NCBI GenBank assembly: GCA_003731675.1
Contig: RCNQ01000005.1
Coordinates: 1-27,436, forward strand
Reading direction: 5' to 3'
Length of the DNA stretch: 27,436 bases
Source of the DNA: Bacteroidetes/Chlorobi group bacterium ChocPot_Mid
Lineage (GTDB): Bacteria; Bacteroidota; Ignavibacteria; Kapaibacteriales; UBA2268
Shown here piece after piece: positions 17,601 to 26,195 of the stretch. Made by a program: the position numbers and the translations under genes. Position 1 is the stretch's first letter. Each line of letters opens with the position of its first letter. The notes below the pieces were generated by a model. It was not told the origin of the DNA, ran no database searches, and was given only the letters and a program-made list of their open reading frames with translations.

Positions 17601-17709
17601 AGGTGGACTTGTTAGCTCCACAGCTTTAACGCTTGTCGTTATTCCTGCTTTCTATTATCTATTTGCTTGGAAACGAAGATATGAAATAGAAAGAGAACCT
17701 AATGTTTAA
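14617..17709 (+). CDS. RND (AcrB/HAE1-type) efflux permease with altered proton-relay residues
   Basis: This 1030-aa protein is the inner-membrane transporter of the tripartite pump. Its size and layout match AcrB-type permeases: TM1 (about 10-30), a large periplasmic loop to about 335, TM2-6, a second loop from about 555 to 860, and TM8-12. Typical features are VSIVYPGAGPKEIETQITKKIEDE-like porter sequence near residue 50, ENIFRH after TM4, and GxxxNNAILMLDY in TM10. Unlike AcrB, the TM4 pair Asp407/Asp408 aligns to Ala405/Asn406 (GVLVANSVVVLENI), Lys940 aligns to Asn926 and Arg971 to about Lys957. The start is GTG, supported by AAAGGA 6 nt upstream. It is the last gene of the operon and is followed by a hairpin terminator. 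The substrate cannot be predicted. Confidence 0.94.
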   Translation: MFLAKLSINRPILTTMVLFVILLFGALSYVNLNLNQMPDVQIPFISISVVYPGAGPKEIETQITKKIEDEISTISEIERIESYSMESISIIIMEFQLSKDVDVANQEVKDKIDAIANKLPSDAQKPLIQKVDFAAFPFMNIVLRGDLDPRELYQIANKQLKDRFSQIAGVAKVNIVGGEEREIQVNLDNKTVFENSISLPQLMQILNIQNKDIPGGYFKLNDQEFSVRLEGKFPDIETMKEIQIPTAFGYKKLSEISNVVDGAKTIRERAIYFNNKTKVKDENIVNLGIIKSPDGNVVKIAEKIKKELPEINKALPEGCSLELINDHSLYIKSSVDDTMSNIVLGIIFTSIILLVFIGDIRSTIIIVLSMPTSIISSFLLFSLFDMSLNMMSLMGLSVSVGVLVANSVVVLENIFRHKNMGKLNKRASFDGTTEVTVAVLASSLTNMVVFLPIANMSSMVGLFLAELALAASFATLMSILMSFTLTPMLASRILSKDNKRGKFGQWVDAFESTMSGYYRTILNIILKNRIRSLLVILASFVLLIVVGIIYGPHLGGEFMPTLDNGELEVTAELPGGYNLDETAKVINKIESRIKQHKEVDYLLTNLGKKNNVDKGTNMAAMTVKLCDVKDRNIKLTDMVSILTNELADIPNAKIVVQVPNRMGGGTSPIEFFIQGQDMFGVEKIKGEVIRKLQSINGLINFDNSSREGKPEITITPYRDKLAETGLTALDLAMTIRASIEGLVSTKYEEANDEYDVLVTLNDESVNTPEKIGNITIVSQMGTFKLSQVADVKFSKSFNTIMHRDKYTSIKFTGANAQGVSLANVTGEITNRMNQIKFPPGYSWKWGGSTKMMNDMFADMIFTFFLAVLLTYMLLAAILESFLQPIYILITVLLALIGVIISLYYFDLNFNIITLMGIIMLIGIVVNNAILMLDYTNQLRREGKMKTREALIEACPTKLKPIIMSTAALILGMLPMALGIGDAGVEMRQGLGIVSIGGLVSSTALTLVVIPAFYYLFAWKRRYEIEREPNV

Positions 17710-17723
17710 GGCATCTTGATTAT

Positions 17724-17765
17724 AAAAAATCCGACAATCTTATTTGGATTGTCGGATTTTTTTTT
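17724..17765. terminator. Bidirectional rho-independent terminator
   Basis: AAATCCGACAATC, a 7-nt loop (TTATTTG) and GATTGTCGGATTT form a perfect 13-bp stem followed by a run of T. On the minus strand the same hairpin is followed by a T run from the A tract at 17724-17729. It lies between the stop codons of the converging RND permease and OmpA-family genes and should end both transcripts. Confidence 0.93.
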
Positions 17766-17773
17766 GAATATTT

Positions 17774-19654
17774 TTATCGTGGTGATATAATCTCAATCTG
17801 TACGGTCCTTGAAAGTTGACGACCAACAGGCAAATCGTTATCGAATAAAGCAGGAGTTTCACCTGCACCTCGGTATTCATACTTTGCTGTTTTGACTTTT
17901 GATTCCAGATATTTTCTTACTGATAATGCACGCCTTTCAGCTAAACCTTTGTTGTAATTTTCATCACCTATTCTGTCTGTATATCCTATAATTTTTACTG
18001 TTGAATTGAATTTTATTAAAGGAATTATATCACGATTAATAATTTCCATGTCATTTTTAGATATTTTATCGTCATCAAAATCAAAAAGAATTAAACTGAA
18101 TTTAGCTATTATTTTATCAGGTAAGTCTTCAGTTTTCTTTCTTGTAGATGTATAAAATTCAACCGGAACTGTACCCGCTACTTCCTTCTCAATATCATTT
18201 TCATTTTTTGCCCATAGAATATATTCTATAGGAACTTCACTTTTCACTAATTCATTAGGAATAATGACCCAATCCACAACTTCTGGAGCACCCTTCCCTG
18301 CAAATGTTCGAATTTCATTACCTTTTTGATTGATTGACAGCTTCCATTCCAAAATTGAATCACTTGATTCAGCATAAGGAATAAATTCGATAACATTCGG
18401 GTCAGCATAAGTTTGATTATCTTTTTGAATTAAAATCGGCTCCAATATTTTTGGATTTGAACTACTAAATTCAACTCTTCTATTCTCTGCTATTCCGTCA
18501 GGGTCTTTCAAAGTAGAAGGTTTTTCGGGTAAACCGACACCTTTAACAGTTATCCTTTCTTGAGCTATTTTGTAATTATTTACTAAATAATCTTTGACAA
18601 ACTGAGCTCTCTGCAATGACAAGTCTTTATTAACTGCTTCTGCTTTATTGTCAATAGTCCCCGTTAAAGTTAAATTTGCATCAGGATATTCAAGCATTCT
18701 GGTTCCTATAATATCCAATGTACTTTGATTGATACGCAATGCGTCAGGGACTAAAGAACTGATTGAAAACTCCCCTGCATCAGATTTTGCATAAAGGAAC
18801 TGCGAGCTGTTTGATGGTTCAACTTTGTTTTCATCATTAAAAACACTTGCAACAAGAGGAAATTGTTCAGTATATTTCACTTCCTCTACCTTAATCCTAT
18901 CTAATGCCCTCGGATTTCCCTGATTATCAAAATATCTCACTTCCTTGAATCCAAGATTAAAATATTTTGGTTTTTGTGCTGTAACCTCAGGAGGTTCAGT
19001 TAATGCAAAAGTCAATGAGACACCTAATCTAATCTGTGGTACACTCCAACTTGACAAGTTCGATTGATTCGATATATCAGTAAATGATAATCTATATGTT
19101 AATTCAGGTGTTAGATATACTCCACGGGTTAATTCTAAAAAATATCCCAGACCGACTATTCCAGCAATCCTAAATTTTGCATCAGAAATATTTTCATTTT
19201 CAATTTTTGGATTAGTATTCGTGATTGAATATTTCGGAGATAATTGTATCCCTGTTTCCAATCCACCAATCAGAAATAAATCTTTGACAGGGATTAAATT
19301 ATGGAATTGTAACTCAGGAGATATTTCGATATAATTCAGACTTGCATCAAATTCATATTCCTTAGAACTCAAGGTTGCACCAAGTCCATTATAACCTAAT
19401 TTACCAGAAATAACAAACATATTGGATAATTGATAAAATCCCGTAAATCCAAGAGCTCCACCAAAACCGGTAGAAGTGTTATTGAAACTTATATCATTTC
19501 CATTTATAGGATAAATAAAATCAGGATTATGCATATTAATATTTATTCCTGCATATAAACCCAATGAAGCTGGAATTACCCTCTCATTTTGAGCAGAAAG
19601 ATTTGAAATTATGGCTAAAAAAATTATCAATATAAGATTAATTATTTTCTTCAT
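17774..19654 (-). CDS. OmpA-family outer-membrane protein with beta-barrel and two OmpA-like domains
   Basis: This 626-aa envelope protein has a signal peptide (about 1-22, KKIINLILIIFLAIISNLSA). A predicted beta-barrel (about 27-215) ends in QIRLGVSLTFAL. A first OmpA-like domain (about 265-390) contains LSLQRAQFVKDYLVNNYKI, and a beta-sandwich-like segment covers about 415-505. The C-terminal OmpA domain (about 520-626) has the peptidoglycan-binding pair Asp560 and Arg575 in GYTDRIGD...AERRALSVRKYL. The order and several short stretches match the 832-aa OmpA protein at 3995-6493, so the two are paralogs, but this one lacks the Cys-rich linker and the C-terminal tail. An upstream in-frame ATG at 19666 exists. 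I prefer 19654 because GGGGGAT directly after that upstream ATG makes a strong ribosome binding site 5 nt before it. Confidence 0.88.
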   Translation of the reverse strand: MKKIINLILIIFLAIISNLSAQNERVIPASLGLYAGININMHNPDFIYPINGNDISFNNTSTGFGGALGFTGFYQLSNMFVISGKLGYNGLGATLSSKEYEFDASLNYIEISPELQFHNLIPVKDLFLIGGLETGIQLSPKYSITNTNPKIENENISDAKFRIAGIVGLGYFLELTRGVYLTPELTYRLSFTDISNQSNLSSWSVPQIRLGVSLTFALTEPPEVTAQKPKYFNLGFKEVRYFDNQGNPRALDRIKVEEVKYTEQFPLVASVFNDENKVEPSNSSQFLYAKSDAGEFSISSLVPDALRINQSTLDIIGTRMLEYPDANLTLTGTIDNKAEAVNKDLSLQRAQFVKDYLVNNYKIAQERITVKGVGLPEKPSTLKDPDGIAENRRVEFSSSNPKILEPILIQKDNQTYADPNVIEFIPYAESSDSILEWKLSINQKGNEIRTFAGKGAPEVVDWVIIPNELVKSEVPIEYILWAKNENDIEKEVAGTVPVEFYTSTRKKTEDLPDKIIAKFSLILFDFDDDKISKNDMEIINRDIIPLIKFNSTVKIIGYTDRIGDENYNKGLAERRALSVRKYLESKVKTAKYEYRGAGETPALFDNDLPVGRQLSRTVQIEIISPR

Positions 19655-19733
19655 ATTATCCCCCATTTTATAATTTTATAAATTTTACAATTAATATTCA
19701 TTAATCAATCGTTCAATCAAACAATTTATTTTA

Positions 19734-19767
19734 CAAAATTACGTTTTTCACAATGTATTTATAACAA
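19734..19767 (-). promoter_or_regulatory. Candidate promoter for the 626-aa OmpA gene
   Basis: On the minus strand TTG (19765-19767) is followed after 23 bp by TAATTTTG (19734-19741), an exact TAnnTTTG -7 box. A transcript from here would have a leader of about 70-80 nt. The spacing is at the long end, so this is a candidate only. Confidence 0.35.
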
Positions 19768-19782
19768 TTTACTGAGGAAAAA

Positions 19783-20445
19783 ATGAAAATACTAAACTAC
19801 ATATTGCTTTTTATTTTTGTTAGTATATTTGCTGAACAGAAATTATTTTCGGAAACCAATTTAGGTTTTTTCGCTGGTTTATCAACACCTAATAATGAAA
19901 TCAATAATATTTATAATAGCGAAAAAATAAATCTGAACAGCATCGCATCTGGAAAGTTAATTAGAGAGGCTTCCTCACTCGGATATCACATTGGGGCAAA
20001 AGCAAGATTCTCATTATCCGATAACTTTTCCTTCACAGGTAGTGCCGCCTGGCATAAATTCACAGAATCGAATATTGATGTAATAGATCCTACATCTGGT
20101 GATACTCTGGCTCGTCTTACTACAGTGCAAAATATCATTCCAATAACAGCAGGTATTAATTTTTACATCATTAACTCTGCTATCGGAATCTATGGAACCG
20201 GAGAGTTAGCATATAATTATATTTATAATTCTGTTGATGTTCAATATGAGGATATCCCAATATCACTTGAAAAATCCCCTACTGATAATCGTGTCGGTTT
20301 TGGTTTGGGTGCAGGTATAGATTTGGATTTACAGTTACTCACCATTAATTTGGAAGCAAAATATAATATATCAAATCTTATCGGAAAAGAAAGTAATGAA
20401 GCCACAAAATCCTATTTTACAGTATCTCTTGGTGTGTTCTTTTAG
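19783..20445 (+). CDS. Small outer-membrane beta-barrel protein
   Basis: This 220-aa protein has a signal peptide (about 1-24, YILLFIFVSIFAEQKLFSE) and alternating amphipathic strands through the rest. Examples are LGFFAGLSTP, GYHIGAKARFSL, SFTGSAAWHKF, TAGINFYI, GIYGTGELAYNYIY, VGFGLGAGIDLDL, LLTINLEAKYNI and SYFTVSLGVFF. It ends in Phe, the usual C-terminal signal for insertion by the BAM complex. The size suggests an eight-stranded barrel of the OMP_b-brl (OmpA/OmpW-like) group, with no periplasmic domain. Its ligand or role is unknown. GAGGAAAAA precedes the ATG. It is divergent from the OmpA gene at 17774-19654, sharing a 116-128 bp promoter region, and the M16 peptidase gene follows 38 nt later. 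Confidence 0.8.
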   Translation: MKILNYILLFIFVSIFAEQKLFSETNLGFFAGLSTPNNEINNIYNSEKINLNSIASGKLIREASSLGYHIGAKARFSLSDNFSFTGSAAWHKFTESNIDVIDPTSGDTLARLTTVQNIIPITAGINFYIINSAIGIYGTGELAYNYIYNSVDVQYEDIPISLEKSPTDNRVGFGLGAGIDLDLQLLTINLEAKYNISNLIGKESNEATKSYFTVSLGVFF

Positions 20446-20483
20446 GATGTTAAATAATTATATTTTGTACTTATTTTTTTCTG

Positions 20484-21758
20484 ATGACAAAAATTAATCT
20501 AAAAAAATCATTTACGATTTACAGGGAAAATCTGGATAATAATTTAGATGTTATTCTTGTTCCAATTCATAAATCACCTGTTGTCTGTGTTGATATTGCT
20601 TACAGAGTTGGTTCGAAAGACGAACCTTTTGATAAGACAGGTATTGCTCATCTATTCGAACATTTAATGTTCGAAGGAACAAAGAACAATCCAAAAGGTG
20701 AATTCGATAAGTTATGTGCTCTCGCTGGTGGTACCAATAATGCTTATACTGGTTTTGACATTACGAATTATTTTATGCTACTCCCATCAAATCAGCTCGA
20801 ATTAGGGTTATGGCTTGAAGCAGATAGAATGAAAAATTTTAAAATCATTAAGGAATCACTCCAAAATCAGCAAAATGTTGTTATCGAGGAAATAAAACAG
20901 ACTGTTGAAGACCAACCTTATGGACTTTGGAGAGAATTGATGTCTGCAAGTGCATATTCAAAGGATTGTTCTTATTCATGGGAAGTTCAGGGGACCAAAG
21001 AACATGTTGCTAATGTTTCAATTAAAGATGCTGAATTGTTCCGTAAAACTTTTTATCAACCAGATAATGCATGTTTACTCCTTGTTGGTGATATTGATTT
21101 AAATACATCCAAAGAATTGATACAAAAACATTTCTCAGGAATAAAAAAATTACATAGAACTATTGAGAGAAATAAATTTTCAAAATCATTTTTAAGACAT
21201 TCAGCATATCAAAAATTTGAAGACGATGTTCCAACATCAGCCGTATTTTTGGGTTATCATCTTGATGGCTTTTTGAAAAAACAAAGCTATGCTGGAGATA
21301 TTGTTGCAAACATTTTGGGAGTCGGTAAAAGCTCTCGCCTTTGGAAAAGACTAGTAATTGAAAAACAAATTTCAAATGAAGTTGGTGCATATATAGATAA
21401 ACGTGAACATTCTTCATTGTTGATTATCTATGCTTTTGCAAACACTCTGGAAATAAGTTGTGACATGTTAGCTGAGGAGGTTAACTCAACTCTAAAAGAA
21501 TTTTTAAGGAAATCAATTACAGATGATGAAATGCAAAAAGCAATAAATCAATTATCCTCGCAGATGGCTTTTGAGATTGAATCACTGACAGGATTGGCAG
21601 ATACAATAGCTCAATTTGCGGTATTTATGGACGACCCTGAAAAAATTTATTCAAATCTTGATATATATTCTAAATTCAGCAAATCAGACATTAACAACTA
21701 CATACAAAATATTTTCAGCAGTGGAAATTCCATTAGAGTTGATGCTGTCCCTTCCTAA
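20484..21758 (+). CDS. M16-family zinc metallopeptidase (single-domain, PqqL/processing-peptidase type)
   Basis: This 424-aa protein has the inverted zinc-binding motif HLFEH (His56, Glu59, His60) in KTGIAHLFEHLMFEGTKN. The third ligand is probably Glu136 in NVVIEEIKQTVEDQ, at the expected distance of about 76 residues. Family M16 enzymes degrade or process peptides in a clamshell made of two such halves. At this length the protein is one half (M16 domain plus M16_C), so it would act as a homodimer or with a partner that is not in this window. I see no convincing signal peptide, which suggests the cytoplasm. It follows the small barrel gene by 38 nt and converges with queA, with only 40 bp between the stop codons. 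Confidence 0.93.
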   Translation: MTKINLKKSFTIYRENLDNNLDVILVPIHKSPVVCVDIAYRVGSKDEPFDKTGIAHLFEHLMFEGTKNNPKGEFDKLCALAGGTNNAYTGFDITNYFMLLPSNQLELGLWLEADRMKNFKIIKESLQNQQNVVIEEIKQTVEDQPYGLWRELMSASAYSKDCSYSWEVQGTKEHVANVSIKDAELFRKTFYQPDNACLLLVGDIDLNTSKELIQKHFSGIKKLHRTIERNKFSKSFLRHSAYQKFEDDVPTSAVFLGYHLDGFLKKQSYAGDIVANILGVGKSSRLWKRLVIEKQISNEVGAYIDKREHSSLLIIYAFANTLEISCDMLAEEVNSTLKEFLRKSITDDEMQKAINQLSSQMAFEIESLTGLADTIAQFAVFMDDPEKIYSNLDIYSKFSKSDINNYIQNIFSSGNSIRVDAVPS

Positions 21759-21798
21759 TAAAAGGATATTTTTCGTAAGTTAAAACCTATAATCACTT

Positions 21799-23016
21799 TT
21801 AGCTTAAAAGAAGCGAAGAATCACCATAACTTAGAAAACGATAATTATTATTCAGAGCTTCACTATATACTTTCTTCCAAAGTTCTTTACCAAGAAAAGC
21901 CGCTACAAGCAGAATCAGAGTGCTCTTCGGCAGATGATAATTTGTAATTAAACCTTTCACTATTTTAAAGTTATACCCCGGAATTACAAAAAGCTCAGTT
22001 CTCCCTCTGATTTCTGACAAATTATTTTTATCAAGAAAATTTATTATCATCTCAATTGAATCCTTTACATCAATTTCTTTGTCCATCCTGTATGCATCCC
22101 ATTGTCCAAGCTCAAATTCTCCTTCCGAGTAATTTAATTCCTTGTTAATTAATTTTGCTCCTACCCAATATAAAGTTTCAAGTGTTCTAAGTGATGTGGT
22201 TCCGGTAGCAACGATATATTTTGAATCATTTATTGATTTCAAAATATTTGCAAGTAAACTCTTTGATACAATTATTAATTCGCTGTGCATTCTATGATTT
22301 AAAATATTATTGCTACCAATTGGTTTAAAAGTACCTGTACCAACATGCAAAGTCAGTTCGTAAATTCCAATACCTTTTTCCTTAATTAGATTCAAAATTT
22401 CATTTGTAAAGTGTAAACCTGCGGTTGGAGCCGCAACAGAACCATCGTATTCAGCATAAACAGTCTGATATCTAATTTTATCCTCTGCTTCAACATCACG
22501 TTTGATATAAGGAGGTAATGGCACTTTCCCTAATTTATCAATAACTTCTGAGAATGTAATTTTTTCATTATCCCAATTAAATTCTACAATTGCATCCTGA
22601 CCTTCTTTTTCAAGAATCGTTGCCCTAAAATTGAACAATGTATCTTCACTTAATATAGACCCAATATTAATTCTCTTACCACCAACAATACATTTCCAAG
22701 TGCATTTTCCCTTAGCAGACATAGCAATTTGTGGGTCATTTGATGGATTGATTGGTTCGACACATAATATTTCAGCTAAACCACCTGATGACTTTTTCAT
22801 TAATAATCTTGCGGCAATAACCTTTGAGTTATTCAAAAATATAGTAGAATTCTCAGGCAGTAAATCTGGAATTTCCTGAAAACAATGATGTGATATACTT
22901 TGATTGTTCTTATTTACCAACAGCAACTTGCTCTCAGCTCTGTTACTTAAAGGGAACAAAGCAATCTTTTCTTGAGGTAAAGAAAAATTGTATTCTTCAA
23001 TGTTAATATCTAACAT
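21799..23016 (-). CDS. queA: S-adenosylmethionine:tRNA ribosyltransferase-isomerase QueA
   Basis: QueA moves the ribosyl group of S-adenosylmethionine to 7-aminomethyl-7-deazaguanine in the tRNA anticodon, making epoxyqueuosine, the penultimate step of queuosine synthesis. The 405-aa protein shows the family signatures FSLPQEKIALFPLSNRAESKLL near the N-terminus and FLNNSKVIAARL. It also has YDGSVAAPTAGLHFT, LTLHVGTGTFKPI, HRMHSELIIVS and TNYHLPKSTLILLVAAFLG. It is longer than the E. coli enzyme (356 aa), with extra residues around 85-170. TTG and GTG codons lie immediately upstream in frame, but the ATG at 23016 gives the standard N-terminus. It starts 12 nt after the secA stop codon and is probably in the same transcript. 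Confidence 0.97.
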   Translation of the reverse strand: MLDINIEEYNFSLPQEKIALFPLSNRAESKLLLVNKNNQSISHHCFQEIPDLLPENSTIFLNNSKVIAARLLMKKSSGGLAEILCVEPINPSNDPQIAMSAKGKCTWKCIVGGKRINIGSILSEDTLFNFRATILEKEGQDAIVEFNWDNEKITFSEVIDKLGKVPLPPYIKRDVEAEDKIRYQTVYAEYDGSVAAPTAGLHFTNEILNLIKEKGIGIYELTLHVGTGTFKPIGSNNILNHRMHSELIIVSKSLLANILKSINDSKYIVATGTTSLRTLETLYWVGAKLINKELNYSEGEFELGQWDAYRMDKEIDVKDSIEMIINFLDKNNLSEIRGRTELFVIPGYNFKIVKGLITNYHLPKSTLILLVAAFLGKELWKKVYSEALNNNYRFLSYGDSSLLLS

Positions 23017-23028
23017 CACCAACCAGTA

Positions 23029-26000
23029 TTAAACCACTCCCCTGCCATGACAATTTTTATATTTTTTCCCGCTACCACAAGGGCAAGGAGCATTCCTTGA
23101 TATTTTCTCTTCGGTTCGTTTGTAAGTTGCAACTTTAGCTCCTCTATCATTTGTTTCGGGTGCTTGTGGTGATGGTGCACTTTGCCTGATAAAAGCTGGA
23201 ACTTCACTCGAATGTTCATATTGAAATGAACCCGGACCAACTGAAGACCTTTTCATCCTTGGCAAACCATCTTCACCTATATCTCTTGATTGCTGTCTTG
23301 TATCTCTATGAACAACCTGAGGGAAATATTTAAATGCTAAATTTACAGCTCCTGTATTGATTTGTTCAATTAATTCAATGAAATGCTCATACGCTTCACG
23401 TTTGTATTCTAATATAGGATTTTTCTGTCCATAAGACCTTAGGTGGATTCCTTCCTTGATGTCATCCATTATTCTCAGATGCTCACGCCATTTTTCATCA
23501 ATTGTTTGGAGAACAGCTATTCTTTCAAGCCGTCCCATAAACTCCGGACCAAGCATCTCCTCTTTACGTTTATAAAATTCTTCAGCAGCATCAAGTACTT
23601 TTTGAATTGTCTTTTCCATTTTTGAATTTTCTAAATCATCAGGTTCCAGATTGACTTCACATAGTAAATTAGACCTAACAGTATTTTTGAAAGCTTCAAC
23701 ATCTTTCGTATCAGAAAACTGGTCAAACCAGCCAACAGCAATATCTTCAACATATTCAAAAATTTCACCCTTTAACCTTTCACCCTGAAGTGCTTGTTTT
23801 CTTCTTGAATATATAACTTCTCTTTGCTGATTCATTACATCATCATAATCAATCAACCTTTTCCTTATAGCGAAATTATTTTCTTCTACCTTTTTCTGAG
23901 CATTTTCTACTGACTTTGAAATCATACTATGTTGAATAGCTTCACCCTCAGGAATTTTAAGTCTTTGCATTACATTTGCTATTCTTTCTCCACCAAATAA
24001 TCTCATAAGATTATCTTCTAATGAAATAAAGAATTGAGAGCTCCCAGGGTCACCCTGTCTTCCTGCTCTACCTCTTAACTGTCTGTCAATACGACGTGCG
24101 TCATGTCTTTCGGAACCTATGATTGCAAGTCCGCCATTCTTTTTGACCTCATGGTCAAGTTTAATATCAGTTCCACGTCCTGCCATATTGGTTGCGATAG
24201 TAACAGCACCTTTTTTACCAGCATTAGCAATTATCTCAGCTTCACGAGCATGCTGTTTGGCATTCAAAACATTATGATTGATTTTTTTCCTCTTGAGCAT
24301 CTTGCTTAAAAGCTCTGAAACTTCAACAGAGGCAGTACCAACTAATATAGCACGTCCTTCTTTCAATATTCTTTCGACTTCATCAACGACAGCATTGTAT
24401 TTTTCTCTCTGTGTTTTGAAAATCAAATCGTTTTTATCTTCTCTTATTATCTCTTGATTGGTTGGCACTACAACAACTTCAAGTTTATATATTTTTTCAA
24501 ATTCTAATGCCTCTGTCTCTGCTGTACCAGTCATGCCAGCAAGCTTTTTGTAAAGTCTGAAATAATTTTGTAAGGTTATTGTTGCAAGTGTTTGTGTATC
24601 ACGTTCAACTTTAACACCTTCTTTAGCTTCAATAGCTTGATGTAATCCCTCGGAATATCTTCTTCCCTCAAGTATTCTGCCCGTATGTTCATCAACAATC
24701 ATTATTTTTCTGTCCTGAATCACATAGTCCACATCCTTTTCATAAAGAGAATGAGCTCTTAAAAGTTGATTTATGGTATGAATTCTGTCACTTCTTTCAG
24801 CATAAAGCAAATTCAATGCATCTTTTTTCCTTTGTTTTTCACTAACAGACAATGACTTATCTCCTTCAATAGCACTCATCTCAGTTGCTACGTCGGGAAT
24901 TATAAACATTTCTGCATCTTCCTGAGCAGTAACTAATAATTCTCTACCCTTTTCAGATATGTCTATATTGTGATTCTTCTCATCTATCGTATAGTAAAGT
25001 TCCTCATCAAGTTCATGCATTGCTCTGCCCTGGTCTCTCAAATAAAAAAGCTCAGTCTCACGCATTAATTTCAAATATTCGGGTTCCTGAAAAAGCTTTC
25101 TCAATTTTTTGTGTTTGGGTAAAGCACGGTTTGCTTTTAATAAATTCACACCTGCCTTTTCACGGTCTTCTTTTTTATCTGATTTTAACAATTCCTCTGC
25201 ATCAGAAGTTAATTTATTGACAAGCTTCGTTTGAGCTTCAACCAATCTTCTGACTCGAGGATTCATCTCATCAAATTTCTGGTCTGTTTGACCAACCGGA
25301 CCTGATATAATAAGTGGTGTCCTTGCTTCATCTATTAAAACTGAATCTACTTCATCAACTATTGCAAACCAATGTTCCCTTTGAACCATTTGTTCAGCTT
25401 CAACTACCATATTATCTCTCAAATAGTCAAAACCGAATTCGTTGTTGGTGCCATAAGTAATATCCATGTTGTAGATTTTCTTCCTTTCGTGTGGTTCCAT
25501 ATTTGATTGTATAGCTCCCACTGTCAAGCCAAGAAATTCATATACTGGTCTCATCCAGTCAGCGTCACGTTTTGCAAGATAATCATTGACAGTAACAAGA
25601 TGTGCCCCTTTACCTGGCAATGCGTTTAAATACATAGGAAGCACAGCAACTAAAGTTTTACCTTCACCTGTAGCCATCTCTGCGATTTTACCTTCATGCA
25701 ATACAACTCCTCCCATTAACTGCACATCGAAAGGCACCATATCCCACACTGTATTTTGACCTGCATATTCATAGCTATGCATGGATTCTTTCAATCTTTT
25801 GCATGCCTGCTTAACAACAGCAAATGCCTGTGTCATTATCTCATTAAGTACATCTTGGGTTATCTCATGAATCTGCTTGTCTAATTCCTTAAGTTTATCC
25901 TTGATATCTGCTGTTTCAGCGGCATCGAGTGCTTCCGTTCTGAATTTCTTCAATAATAAAGCTTTCTCATCTTCCAATTCTTTGGTATTTTGCTTGATGA

Positions 26001-26157
26001 TTTCCCGAAACTCATTTGTTTTTGCTTTTAATTCATCGTCAGACAATGAATCAAATTCCTCAAAATACATATTTATTTCTTCAACATAAGGTACAAGACG
26101 TTTTCTGTCTTTTTCATGTTTTGAACCAAAAATTGCAGTTAAAATTTTATCCAGCAT
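23029..26157 (-). CDS. secA: Protein translocase ATPase SecA
   Basis: SecA drives preproteins through SecYEG by ATP hydrolysis, and would serve the many exported proteins encoded here. The 1042-aa protein has Walker A MATGEGKTL (about 161-169) and the DEVD Walker B (268-271) in IVDEVDSVLIDEARTPLIISGP. A preprotein cross-linking region with an insertion (about 300-460) follows. The second helicase domain has TNMAGRGTDIKL and RQLRGRAGRQGDPG, and the helical scaffold and wing follow. The C-terminal zinc-binding motif is CPCGSGKKYKNCH (Cys1025, Cys1027, Cys1036, His1037). The extra length over E. coli SecA (901 aa) is typical of Bacteroidota relatives. queA follows 12 nt downstream. No clear -7 box was found in the 121-bp region it shares with the divergent ureohydrolase gene. 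Confidence 0.98.
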   Translation of the reverse strand: MLDKILTAIFGSKHEKDRKRLVPYVEEINMYFEEFDSLSDDELKAKTNEFREIIKQNTKELEDEKALLLKKFRTEALDAAETADIKDKLKELDKQIHEITQDVLNEIMTQAFAVVKQACKRLKESMHSYEYAGQNTVWDMVPFDVQLMGGVVLHEGKIAEMATGEGKTLVAVLPMYLNALPGKGAHLVTVNDYLAKRDADWMRPVYEFLGLTVGAIQSNMEPHERKKIYNMDITYGTNNEFGFDYLRDNMVVEAEQMVQREHWFAIVDEVDSVLIDEARTPLIISGPVGQTDQKFDEMNPRVRRLVEAQTKLVNKLTSDAEELLKSDKKEDREKAGVNLLKANRALPKHKKLRKLFQEPEYLKLMRETELFYLRDQGRAMHELDEELYYTIDEKNHNIDISEKGRELLVTAQEDAEMFIIPDVATEMSAIEGDKSLSVSEKQRKKDALNLLYAERSDRIHTINQLLRAHSLYEKDVDYVIQDRKIMIVDEHTGRILEGRRYSEGLHQAIEAKEGVKVERDTQTLATITLQNYFRLYKKLAGMTGTAETEALEFEKIYKLEVVVVPTNQEIIREDKNDLIFKTQREKYNAVVDEVERILKEGRAILVGTASVEVSELLSKMLKRKKINHNVLNAKQHAREAEIIANAGKKGAVTIATNMAGRGTDIKLDHEVKKNGGLAIIGSERHDARRIDRQLRGRAGRQGDPGSSQFFISLEDNLMRLFGGERIANVMQRLKIPEGEAIQHSMISKSVENAQKKVEENNFAIRKRLIDYDDVMNQQREVIYSRRKQALQGERLKGEIFEYVEDIAVGWFDQFSDTKDVEAFKNTVRSNLLCEVNLEPDDLENSKMEKTIQKVLDAAEEFYKRKEEMLGPEFMGRLERIAVLQTIDEKWREHLRIMDDIKEGIHLRSYGQKNPILEYKREAYEHFIELIEQINTGAVNLAFKYFPQVVHRDTRQQSRDIGEDGLPRMKRSSVGPGSFQYEHSSEVPAFIRQSAPSPQAPETNDRGAKVATYKRTEEKISRNAPCPCGSGKKYKNCHGRGVV

Positions 26158-26195
26158 TTCTTTATCTTTAATTTAATTTTTAAATAAAATATTTA

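Noticed and set aside
19740..19747. TACGTTTT as a -7 box for the small barrel gene at 19783
   Set aside because: It misses the final G of TAnnTTTG and no TTG element is found upstream.
21796..21810. Short hairpin CTTTTA-GCT-TAAAAG between the converging M16 and queA genes
   Set aside because: The stem is only six AT-rich pairs, it overlaps the queA stop codon, and no T run follows, so it is not a convincing terminator.
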